Shown: in pieces, positions 1 to 8,194 of the stretch
How positions within the stretch are numbered: the stretch's first letter is position 1
Layout: the number at the start of each line of letters is the position of its first letter
From: Funneliformis mosseae
Taxonomy: Eukaryota; Glomeromycota; Glomeromycetes; Glomerales; Glomeraceae
Direction of reading: 5' to 3'
Length of the DNA stretch: 11,884 nucleotides
Assembly: GCA_910592005.1 (NCBI GenBank)
Contig: CAJVPP010003360.1
Span: 1-11,884 of the forward strand
The notes under the pieces: model-generated
The model's input: the letters and a program-made list of their open reading frames with translations, nothing else
What the model was told of the DNA's origin: nothing
The model's database searches: none
Position numbers and translations under genes: made by a program

Positions 1-120
1 TATTAATTATAATTATTTTTAATTATTTTTAAATATTTTAAAATATATTATTAAAAAATTAATACTTTTATAATAAATTTTAAAATATTTAAAAATAATT
101 AAAAATGATTATAATTAATA
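1..120. repeat. Near-perfect AT-only inverted repeat (50-bp arms, 20-bp loop)
   Basis: Positions 1-50 are the reverse complement of 71-120 with only two mismatches (arm positions 14 and 45), leaving a 20-base spacer at 51-70. The arms contain almost only A and T. The outer edge coincides with the first base of the window, so the repeat may continue to the left. It has no coding content. It could be a MITE-like hairpin, a cruciform-prone palindrome or an inverted duplication at a contig edge; nothing here decides between these. The arms agree far better than other repeats in this decayed window, which suggests recent origin or gene conversion. Confidence 0.85.
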
Positions 121-240
121 GTAATTTTTTAAAAATAAATAAATAATAAATTATTATTAAAAAAATTAAAATTTAAATTTATATATTTTATCAATTATCA
201 ATCTTAGAAATATAAAAAAAATATCATTTAATAGATCTTA
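121..240. other. AT-rich spacer, no feature seen
   Basis: This is low-complexity A/T sequence between the inverted repeat and the probable 3' end of the LINE. I see no coding signal on either strand. Confidence 0.6.
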
Positions 241-560
241 ATGTAGTGAATCCAATAAACTAAATTTTATATTTTTGTAATTTTTTTTTAAAAAATACGA
301 TGATGTAATATTTTATTAGAAAAATCAGATTCAGTAAAAAAATACATAAAAATCTTAAAATAGATACATAAGTAGAAAATTAAAAACTGCTATCTAATAC
401 TTTTTACTAGAAACCTAGCTCTTACTAGACCAACTGGTTGTCCTGTCTAATTCTGATTATAAAGATTTACTAAGTAATCATCATTGCTAAACTATACGAA
501 AGAAAAAGTTAGAATAACTAGTTATCATTAGCTTAAAAAAAGAGACCAATAGTGATCATA
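240..560 (-). other. Probable LINE 3' untranslated end
   Basis: Downstream of the last readable ORF2 motif on the minus strand, this stretch is more complex than the sequence around it. It includes a G/C-containing block at about 395-460, and it becomes A-rich near 240-300 at its minus-strand 3' end. There is no open frame. Its position after the ORF2 C-terminus and before plain A/T sequence makes it the likely 3' UTR. This is inference from position; an alignment with other copies would define the true end. Confidence 0.5.
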
Positions 561-2168
561 TTTGTAAAAATTATTAAATATGATCTAAAGAATCTATATA
601 TTTAATAAATGATGTATTAGAAAAATTATTTATTGAGAAATTTATGTTAACTAAAGCAAAATTACTTTTTTTTTGGTATTTGATAATATATAGAGCTCTT
701 TCTTTATCAGTTATTAAATCACATCTAGTTTTCTATATATAAGTATAAGTTTAATTAAAAATAAAATTAAAAAGTAAGAGAGAATGGAGGAGATAATAGT
801 AGATGATTTAGTAAATAATATTAAGGTAGTTGAAAGAGTAATCAGATAATACCTTTAATAAATCAATAAACAAAATCATATAGGTTTGCTTGTAATAACT
901 AAAATAAATATGATGAGCTTAAAAGGTTATTGCTGTTATTAGAAAATTCAGATATTGAAATGTGAATTAACAATTATTGCTTTAAATCATAATGAATTCA
1001 AAAAATTAAGAATCACAAGTATTATCTAATAGCTAGAGGTGGTTAAAGTCATTATTATAATTGTTATAGGATAATATTTTTAATAAGGTGAATAAATTTG
1101 AGATTATATAGCTTTTATAAATTAAACAGTTAGAAGTTATTTAAAAAGAAATTTAAGTTTTCTACTTGGACTATATATTTTGTTAATGAAATAATAGTTA
1201 ATGATCCAATTTGGATAAATTTAAAAGTTAAAATCCAATTTACTTATAAGTGTTGATATTTGATATTTTGTTTAAGATAATAGTAATCAGTAAAATATTT
1301 GGTATTAGTATAGTCTTTAAAAAAGAATATAAAAAATGATATATAAATATATTATTAAATTTAAAGATGTAACTAACAAAAGGATTATATTTTAAGAACA
1401 TTTGTAAAGGAAGAGAAAGGAGAAAAAATTTTGCTAATCTATTAGCTTTATCATAATATGGATTATTAGAGTAAGCTGTAACTTTGAAAATTGTCATGTT
1501 AATTTGATTTTCTTCAATGATTTTGAAAATAATAGACTAAAAATGTAAAAGAAAATTTTAAATATAAGAGAAAGATAGTTGAATATGTTCGTTCTAACTA
1601 TATAATTATAAGTATAAATAAGAGCTAAACTATCTGTATAAATTAAATTAAAAAAGATAAAGAACAAATTAATAAGATAAGTAAGAGAACAAAATTTTCA
1701 GCATTGGTAGAATTAGCCCAAATAGCAGGTATAGCAGTTGAAAATTTTATGTTAAAGAATCATATAACAAATAAAAAGCTAAACTTAAATATAAAGCTAA
1801 GAATGTAGATATAAATTTGTGAGAGTCATCTGTATAAAATATAAGAATTTTTGCATTTAAAGTAAATAATAAAAATTAATTAAGAAGGAACTAATACTAT
1901 TATTTAGAAATAAATTAGAAATAATAATAAAAGATGAAGTATTAAAAATGAGATTGTTTAATAAGATAGTAAGAGAACATATTATAATATAGTATTATTT
2001 TATTTGATCAATGATAATCTAAATATTTCTTTTAAGAAGATATAATTTATTATTATTAATTGAAATGAAATACATTACAATAAAAGTTTTTTAGAATAAA
2101 ATTTAATATAAAAAATCATAATTTTCTTTGTTATATATAATCTATTAAATAACTTTTTTACGTGATTA
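560..2168 (-). pseudogene. LINE ORF2, 3' part: RNase H and C-terminal region (broken)
   Basis: This is the last third of the LINE polyprotein, separated from the RT part by the first Tc1 insertion. About 2,168-1,860 encodes a poorly readable linker. RNase H follows at 1,860-1,420, with a further 60 or so residues to 1,240 in the same open stretch. The C-terminal region runs on to about 560. Near 668-733 a readable block contains KTRCDL, DKERAL and a lysine-rich tail. The codon just before KTRCDL is TAG (733-735), where a tryptophan is likely. A degenerate Cys/His-containing stretch lies at about 950-1,060. There are at least two frameshifts inside RNase H and many stops. In an intact copy this region would remove RNA from the RNA/DNA hybrid and support target-primed integration. 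The stop of the original ORF could not be fixed. Confidence 0.8.
1420..1860 (-). other. RNase H domain relic in LINE ORF2
   Basis: All four acidic positions of the RNase H fold can be found. The first Asp is in ILIFYTDDS (about 1,819-1,855). The Glu is in IWANSTNAEN (about 1,693-1,745), which keeps its Trp codon. The second Asp is in YTDSLAL (about 1,621-1,643). The last Asp is in AYSNNPYYDKANRLAK (about 1,425-1,475). These pieces lie in different reading frames, so at least two frameshifts separate them. The final piece sits in an 85-codon stretch free of stops (1,240-1,497, minus), which is a fragment of this domain and not a separate gene. Known role: degradation of the RNA strand of RNA/DNA hybrids during reverse transcription. 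Confidence 0.88.
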
Positions 2169-2170
2169 TA

Positions 2171-3318
2171 CAGTAGTTATTTTTAGATGTGATTATCATA
2201 TTTATTTAGATTTTGTTTATATTGATTAATTTTTATACTAAATTTATTATAATTTATATTATACAAGAATACACTAAACTCTTATAACAATTTTGTAGAA
2301 ATAAGAAACTCATAACACTAAAGTTTTGCATAAAATAGCTTTTATTTCACTCTTTACCATATATAATTATATTAAAAACTAAAAAAAAGTAATTCTATAA
2401 AAGATTTACTTCAGTCAGAAAGACCAAGAAAGCTTTCTCTAAGAAAACATTATTATCTTGAAAAGCTTATTTCAAAAAAATAAATTTTCTACATATGTTG
2501 AGTTTACAAATAATTTAAATATTATAAAATTTTAAGGTCTATTTCATTATTTACAGACTTTTATAAGTAGTATTATGTAGAATTTGTAATAAAATATCAA
2601 AGACAAATTGAAATCAAGTTGTTTTTTCTAATGAGATCACATTTCCAATATTTTAAAATATATAAAAGATGTTTTATAAGGCTAGTACATAACCTTTACA
2701 GAAACTTATAATTAAACATTTGTATAAAGTTTATGCATAAGATGCATTTTTAGCTAAAGGTCAAGTTAGGTTTTTTCTTTTCACTAAAATTATAGATAAG
2801 GTATTTATCAAAAAAATTTAAATAAAAACCTTTTTAAAAATGCAAAATATATAATAAAAAGGTATTAGTTTTTCTAACAAAATAATGACCTTAAATACAT
2901 GACTAAAGAAACTAAAAAAATTTTTTCTGAATAATATCTGAGGTTATTAGATTAATCATCAAATAGCTTAAATTTAAATTTGATTGAGAATTTATAATCA
3001 ATTATAAAGGAATATGTAGAAAAAGAGGTTAATAAACTTATAATTAAAAAAAACTAATTACTATAAATATTTTTATTGATGTAATTAAAAAAACGAAAAG
3101 GGAAATAAGTTTAAAATTCTTTTTAATTTAATTTATAGTATGCTATAATAATTAGAATAAATAATTGAGAAGAATACAATAAGTTAAACTATTGACTTAA
3201 CTTTAATATTTTTTTTTGTTATATAATAAAATATATAATTTTAAAATTTTATGTATTTTTGAGTTATTTTTGAAGTATAATAAACAAAAATATAATTCTA
3301 AAAACTTTTATTACATAG
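2171..3318 (+). mobile_element. Tc1/mariner element copy 1, internally deleted, inside LINE ORF2
   Basis: The internal part encodes a decayed Tc1-type transposase on the plus strand. The ends are uncertain. The best left candidate is TA followed by cagtagtt at 2,169-2,178; it starts like the end of copy 2 and leaves the expected distance to the coding region. The best right candidate is catag plus TA at about 3,314-3,320, and the two ends share only a loose, gapped match. A second possible pair (about 2,261 and 3,278) would cut into the transposase N-terminus and is less likely. LINE ORF2 motifs occur on both sides, so this copy inserted after the LINE. At about 1.15 kb it is shorter than copy 2, in line with a loss of about 200 bp from the transposase. 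Confidence 0.72.
2240..3195 (+). pseudogene. Tc1-type transposase, copy 1 (broken; first catalytic Asp region missing)
   Basis: A DDE transposase cuts and pastes the element at TA sites. The N-terminal DNA-binding part shows ISLFTIYNYIK (2,344-2,376) and SERPRKLSLR (about 2,415-2,445). YVEFTNNLNI follows at 2,491-2,520, then KMFYKAS...KHLYK at 2,666-2,728. The catalytic part resumes with VYA-stop-DAFLAKG (2,729 onward), matching the VMVWG-type motif. The residue aligned with the second catalytic Asp is Asn (2,881-2,883, in QNNDLKY). The final Glu is present (LIENL, gag 2,986-2,988), 34 residues after it as in Tc1 (DD34E). The segment of about 65 codons that should carry the first Asp is absent. 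Four stops (2,380, 2,738, 2,953 and 2,995) stand where the family usually has Trp. The C-terminal piece NLIYSM is near 3,125, in another frame. Confidence 0.82.
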
Positions 3319-4439
3319 TATAAGTAATTTCTATAATCTAGAATAGGTTAACATCAATGACATTACCACAGGTTAAGCTATAACTGTTACATTATAATTC
3401 AAAATATGTTTGTGTAAGTTAAAAGAGCATCCTAAATATAAAATAAATGTTTTGCTTTTTAGAGACAGATCTAGGATTATTATTAAAAGTTAGGTTATTA
3501 ATATAGTACTGAAAAACTACTTTATTAGAAACAAAATGGAATTTTATAGCTTTTCTAATAATACTTTAATCTAGATAAGATAAATTATAATAGTTTTAAA
3601 CTAATAATATTCAAAAAGTTACCTAGAGGTATTTTTTCTTATCATTAGAAGGGGATGAAATTATGAATCTTTGAGAGATAAAAATCAGTAATACATTATT
3701 TTAGTTTAAGATAATTCAATTATATAGGATTTAGAAAAACAGTTTACTATAAGTAAAAAATTATCCTGAAATTGGATTTGTTGACTTTAAGAAAAATGTT
3801 ATAATATTCTATTAAAAAATTTTTTTGATTAACAAATTGTTTAAGAAATAGGATTCTACATCTTCTTAATAAGGAAATCTATTTCTTTTTTCATGAAATT
3901 AGAGAGTAGAAAGCTGTGAAATCTCTCTGAATTTAAAAATCAGAAGCTATAAAATAGTTTTTTATATTAAGAAAAGGATCTAAAAGTAAAGAATAAGTAT
4001 ATTATAGAGATAATTATCATGTTTAAGATTTTTTAATAGTATAGATCAATTTATAATAAGATCATCATGAATCAAAAGAAATTTTAGATTTATTTGAGAC
4101 AAATTTTAATAGTCAAGAGGAGAAATAATCTTGAGGTATTTCTATTAATGATTAATATAAAATATTATAATTTAAATGTAATATATTAGAGAATATATTA
4201 TTAAAACTATATAATAACTTATTATAAAGAATGCTATTAGTGATATATTTATTGAATTTGAGCTTATATTTAAAGTTACAAATATGAGAGAACAGAGCAA
4301 AGTATTCTTTTTAGAAAAGACAATTAACTGAAAATAGTATTTGAGTTGAGAAATAAGTATTTAATTATATATCTATCATTAGTTTAGTATTAAGTTTAGA
4401 ATAAAGTCAGTAATTTCATTCTTTAGTATTATTTTATGA

Positions 4440-5730
4440 ACTTTTTATTATATAAAGCTAAAATTTAAATACCCAAATATCTAATTGACTTGTTAGATTT
4501 TTTTGTCAGTATAATAATTGGATTATTTAAATATATATTGTAAAATGAAATATCAGTGATGAAATTGACTTGCATTGAATTAAGATCAAAAAAAAATTGA
4601 GCTATATTAAAAATATCTCCAAATTTAGATCAACTATCTGTAATCTAAATAGTATTATTTATATATATTGAGTTAAGTATATATATAAAAATATTAATGG
4701 TATCTAATTTATTAACATTAGGTGATCACAAAATATTTAATATTAAATTTTTAAATATGAGAAAGAAAAGGATTATAATAGATTACTTATAGTAGCAGTA
4801 AAATGACTTTACCCTAATCAATTCTAATAAATATATTATAAATTAGTGTTATGATATATAGTAAAATTACTATTTTTTCTATTGAAAAAAAGATTGATGA
4901 CAAAAGAGATAAAAGAATATAGAATTTTCAGTCTAAATAATACTTTTTAAATATAAAAATATTTCTCTATTGTATGTATTAAACATATTCTGCAATAAAT
5001 CTAATTTTTGATACTCAGGCATTTTTCTTTTTAAGCGGTAAAATTTCAAAATATTGTTGACTATATGTAAAAATACAAATATTAAATAGTATGAAAAATT
5101 AATGAAGTTTAAGCTTTTTATTACCTTATTTTTAACAAATACATCTTGTAACCATTAATTTAGTAACTTAATAAAATTTTTTCTAACTATTTCAAGTAAT
5201 GTAATTAGTCTAATATTATTAAGTTGACAATTTTATAATTTAGGTTTTGGTATCAGATATACATAAGCTAAATTCTATTATATTGAAGTTAATTTGCTAA
5301 TCAAACATGTATATATTATATTATAAAGGAAGTTTTTGCATTTTTGGCTAAATTTCTTTAATAATTCATTGGAGATTCTTGAAGAACTGGGTATTTTATA
5401 ATCAGTATCATAAGCATCATCAGAAATATCATCAACAGTGTCATAATAACATTTTCAAAAAGGCCAATTTGAAGAAAAATCATCAATGCATAGATCAATA
5501 AATATTTCATTTGTAAAGCTAGTGATAGTTTGAAAGTATTTATCTATATAAAATTTGATAGCTTTAGATTAAGAACTAAATATTAATTTAAAGTATTATG
5601 TTTTTATCAACACTCTATCTAATACAATAGTTTTACAGTTTTTTTCTAAAAAAAGAGTCAATCATTTTTGTAGAAGTATTTTTAAAGTTATCTATATATA
5701 TTTAAATAAACTTTTGAATATAATCATTAT
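4440..5730 (-). other. Reverse transcriptase domain relic (LINE type)
   Basis: Motifs in order on the minus strand: NFKNTSTKMIDS (about 5,655-5,690); KTIVLDRVLIK (about 5,602-5,635); SSRISNELLKK (about 5,340-5,390); YLIPKPK followed by NNIRLITLLEIVRKNF (about 5,175-5,269), the RPITLLE..RK fingers motif; LLQNMFNTYN (about 4,970-5,003), motif A with the catalytic Asp read as Asn; RIDQGKV (about 4,803-4,825), the GIDQG motif B; YINNTI-stop-ITDS (4,630-4,665), motif C in which F/YVDD has become YINN and the following Trp is TAG; NSMQVNF; and KSIRYLGI (about 4,468-4,497), the R.LGI motif. The catalytic Asps in motifs A and C are lost to codons one G-to-A step away. Assignment to a LINE RT is secure, the precise clade less so. 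Confidence 0.92.
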
Positions 5731-5869
5731 TTTTATATTATTAATCATAATTTATTTAGTTTATATAGTTTGAAAATATCATTTTGAGTTTGTGTAAATA
5801 TAAAAAGAGATAATTATTATCATAATAATCATCGATAAAATTAGAAAAATAAAAATATTCAATTGCAAT

Positions 5870-6965
5870 TTTATGAATAAATTTATGATCATTAAAAGAA
5901 ATAGGAATTGTATTGAGAAATGTAATATTAAGAAACGATGAGAATAAAGAAAAGATTTTGCATTGATAGTATAATTTTTAAAGTTTATTTTTTTTGTTTA
6001 TGAATAGTAAAATTCAAATATAAGTAAAATGAATTGTGATAAACAAATGTGATTTATTTAGGAATATATTTGAAAGCTAATTTTATAACTATTTGAATAA
6101 AAACTATTAAGCTTTATTGATAAAATTGTTTAAAATGCACAATTTTTAAATTAAAATATTATTAAATTTAGTATTCTATCTGAGTAGTAGATCAGCTTTA
6201 TCAGAAAAAAATCTCAGTAAAGGTAGGTAATTTTATAATAAAGAAAATTTTGTTTTGTGATCTTGTATTATTTTTTGTATACAAAGATCATTGTGAGAAA
6301 AAATTTTCTGTAAAGAGTGATAAATAAAGGTAATGATCAGATAAATATAGATAATAGAAATTATTTAGAATGTTAAAAGATGTAAAATTATGTGAAAAGT
6401 TGATAGAAATGAATATATAGTTAATATAAGAGGTTAAATTATATAAAGAAGAGAAGTGAAAAATAGGAGGTTACTGAGTAAAAATATAAATAAAACCTAA
6501 ATTGAAGATATTATGTAAAAGTTTTACAGCTGTTTTTGAATTTTGGATCTATATTTTCTATTTATATCAATATTAAAGTTTTCTATTAAAATAATATAAA
6601 AATTATAATATAGACTATCTATTAATATGTTCATTAATTTTTTTTTAAACTTGAAGATGATAATAAAAATCTTTTTTGTCATTATAGGAAGCAGATAAAT
6701 ATATTTTAATGACTCTAAGTTTGAATTTATTTTTGAATTAAAAATTGAGATAAATGATATAAACAAAAAATGATGCTTAATTAAATATATATATACTTAA
6801 ATTGTTACAGATTATCAATCTAATATCTTGACAATTTTGATAATAATTAGAAGAGTGAAAAAAATATTTAAAAGACTTATTATAGAGGTTTTTATTAAAA
6901 TAATAGGCTTATAATAAGTTCAAATGAGTTTCGCTTAAATTAAATATATTTATGTTAAAGTTATT
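5870..6965 (-). other. AP-endonuclease-like (exo/endo/phosphatase) domain relic
   Basis: Motifs in order on the minus strand: INIFNLSETHL (about 6,922-6,962), the early catalytic-Glu motif of LINE endonucleases; KFKLRVIKIYLSASYND (about 6,680-6,735), matching the conserved R.I.IYLPAS strand; IENFNIDIN (about 6,560-6,587), in the place of the GDFN motif but with the Gly-Asp replaced by Glu-Asn; AFKYIPKQITF (about 6,050-6,085); TYI-TGA-I (6,011-6,025), matching the IDYIWIS motif with Trp replaced by TGA (6,014-6,016); and NTIPISFNDHKF (about 5,879-5,914), the terminal S.DH catalytic motif with its His retained. Two or more frameshifts separate the pieces, for example near 6,650 and 6,040. The domain identity is clear; activity is not possible. 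Confidence 0.87.
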
Positions 6966-7186
6966 AAAAAGGAATCAATATTTTGTAGTTTGAAATTTGA
7001 GAAACAATTTCTGATATTATGTGTTATAAAAGAAATGAAATTTGAATTATTAATAATATTTATAAAGTTTCATTTAAAAGTAGAACTTTATTATTAGAAT
7101 TTATTTAATACAATCTTATATAATTATTTGTTAAATAGATACTTATTTAGAAAAGAAAGGAAGATTCTGTAAATTGATTTTTAATA

Positions 7187-8166
7187 CTAGTTACTTTTTT
7201 TTAAAGGAGATGCGCTATTAGAAGAACTTATTAAAAATTGATCAAGTAAGGATTTAGATAAAGGGTTAGAAGAATTATCAAAATCTATTTTACTATCATA
7301 TACTCCTTTAGTATGAATTATATTATTATATTTTTTTAATTAAATTAGATGATAATTAATATCTTTTTAATTTTCTTGAAGAATAATTATTTCATTTTTT
7401 ACAATGACAACTTTATTAGCAAAAACAATCAGTTTGTTATTAATTTCATTTAACTATTTTAGAATATCTTTTAAAGCTAACATAGTATCAATTAATAGTA
7501 GTTATTGATTTGTATTATTAGAACTATTTTTTAAAATGTCAGAATATGAATCTTTCTAGATCTAATTTGATTGTATATTTAAAGTATAATTATTTAGTCT
7601 ATTATTAAATTTACAGGGAGATTTGTAAGAAGTAGATTTAAAATAATTGTATAATTGTCTGTATAAGTTAAAAGGTTTTGAGATGGATAATCCTTAGCAT
7701 TATAATTAGAATTATCATATCTATGATTATGATATGCAGTAGGATTAACTCAGGATAATATATTAAATTTAAACTATATTAAAATTTGAGTATAGTATTA
7801 TAATTGTCTTGATTATTGAAATTAATATAAGCTTAAATAGTAATGTCTATTTTTAATATTCTAGAAATTTGTTGTCCTAGCTATATATCCTAGCTATATG
7901 TTCCAACCTGTTTCACACTTTATCTTAAATGTTCTATCTGTCCTATATAGGTCCTATCAGTATCCTATTAATATTCTATGATAATACTGAATGTAAAGAT
8001 AGTTTTGATATTAAAAATTTTATGAGATAAAACATGATTTGTATTAATAGTATTAAGAAAAGTTAAGAGATCTTATTGTATTGTATTAAAAGATAGATCA
8101 GTTAATTTTAATTCAAATTGTTATTGTAAAATCAATTATATAATATTAAAATCAGTAGGTTCAATA
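7187..8166 (-). pseudogene. LINE ORF1, C-terminal part with coiled coil (broken)
   Basis: LINE ORF1 proteins bind the element RNA and form multimers. Directly after the Tc1 copy 2 insertion, the minus strand reads QFELKLTDLSFNTI and LLTFLNTINTNHV (about 8,035-8,120), a small folded-domain-like segment. Next comes a purine-rich stretch on the minus strand (about 7,870-7,980) with Arg, Gly and Asp codons. A long heptad-like segment follows at about 7,345-7,520 (LLLIDTMLALKDILKQLNEINNKL and similar spacing, reading two stops as lost Gln), which I take as a coiled coil. Near 7,265-7,325 is an acidic block, YDSKIDFDNSS. The first stop after this block is TAG at 7,187-7,189, a plausible natural end just ahead of ORF2. 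The identity rests on order and character more than on a signature motif. No intact CCHC zinc knuckle was found. Confidence 0.68.
7875..7979. repeat. Short C/T-rich tandem motif (13-bp unit, twice) and related tcctat repeats
   Basis: Two tandem copies of tcctagctatat plus one base lie at 7,875-7,887 and 7,888-7,900. A related run with several tcctat cores follows at 7,933-7,979 and includes the palindrome cctatatagg (7,942-7,951). The stretch is less AT-rich than its surroundings. It lies inside the ORF1 relic, where the minus strand is purine-rich, so it may derive from an Arg/Gly-rich low-complexity protein segment. Confidence 0.6.
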
Positions 8167-8194
8167 TACAGTAGTGGTTATAAGTATCTAACTG
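8167..8194 (+). repeat. Left TA target duplication and terminal inverted repeat of Tc1 copy 2
   Basis: TA at 8,167-8,168 is followed by a 26-base inverted repeat beginning cagtagtggttataag. Compared with the reverse complement of 9,403-9,428 it matches at 22 of 26 bases, and all four differences are transitions (C/T or A/G). The cagt start is usual for Tc1-type ends. Confidence 0.92.

Larger units (their letters stand above)
3321..7010 (-). pseudogene. LINE ORF2, 5' part: AP endonuclease and reverse transcriptase (broken)
   Basis: This is the first two thirds of the LINE polyprotein. The endonuclease nicks target DNA and the RT copies the element RNA from the nick. In minus-strand order it holds the endonuclease relic (6,965-5,870), a linker, the RT (5,730-4,440) and a post-RT region. 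The post-RT region includes a stretch near 3,860-3,930 with ISLL and, around 3,385-3,440, GCSFNLHKHILN, both in frames broken by stops. The start codon cannot be chosen; the first recognisable motif is LSETHL at about 6,925. ORF1 ends near 7,187, so the two ORFs are spaced by under 200 bp. There are at least four frameshifts and many TAA/TAG/TGA codons. The open stretch 6,524-6,766 (minus) is a piece of this endonuclease and not a separate gene. Confidence 0.88.

Noticed and set aside
1240..1497. Minus-strand 85-codon frame as a stand-alone gene
   Set aside because: Its start matches the end of an RNase H domain (KANRLAK), which continues upstream in other frames. It is a fragment of LINE ORF2.
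2261..3278. Alternative ends for Tc1 copy 1 based on a tatac...caaaa match
   Set aside because: It would place the left end about where the transposase N-terminus should already be coding, and the match is short and A/T-only.
6524..6766. Minus-strand 80-codon frame as a small membrane protein
   Set aside because: It is hydrophobic only because of A/T-rich codons. It reads YIYLLP and ENFNID, pieces of the LINE endonuclease.
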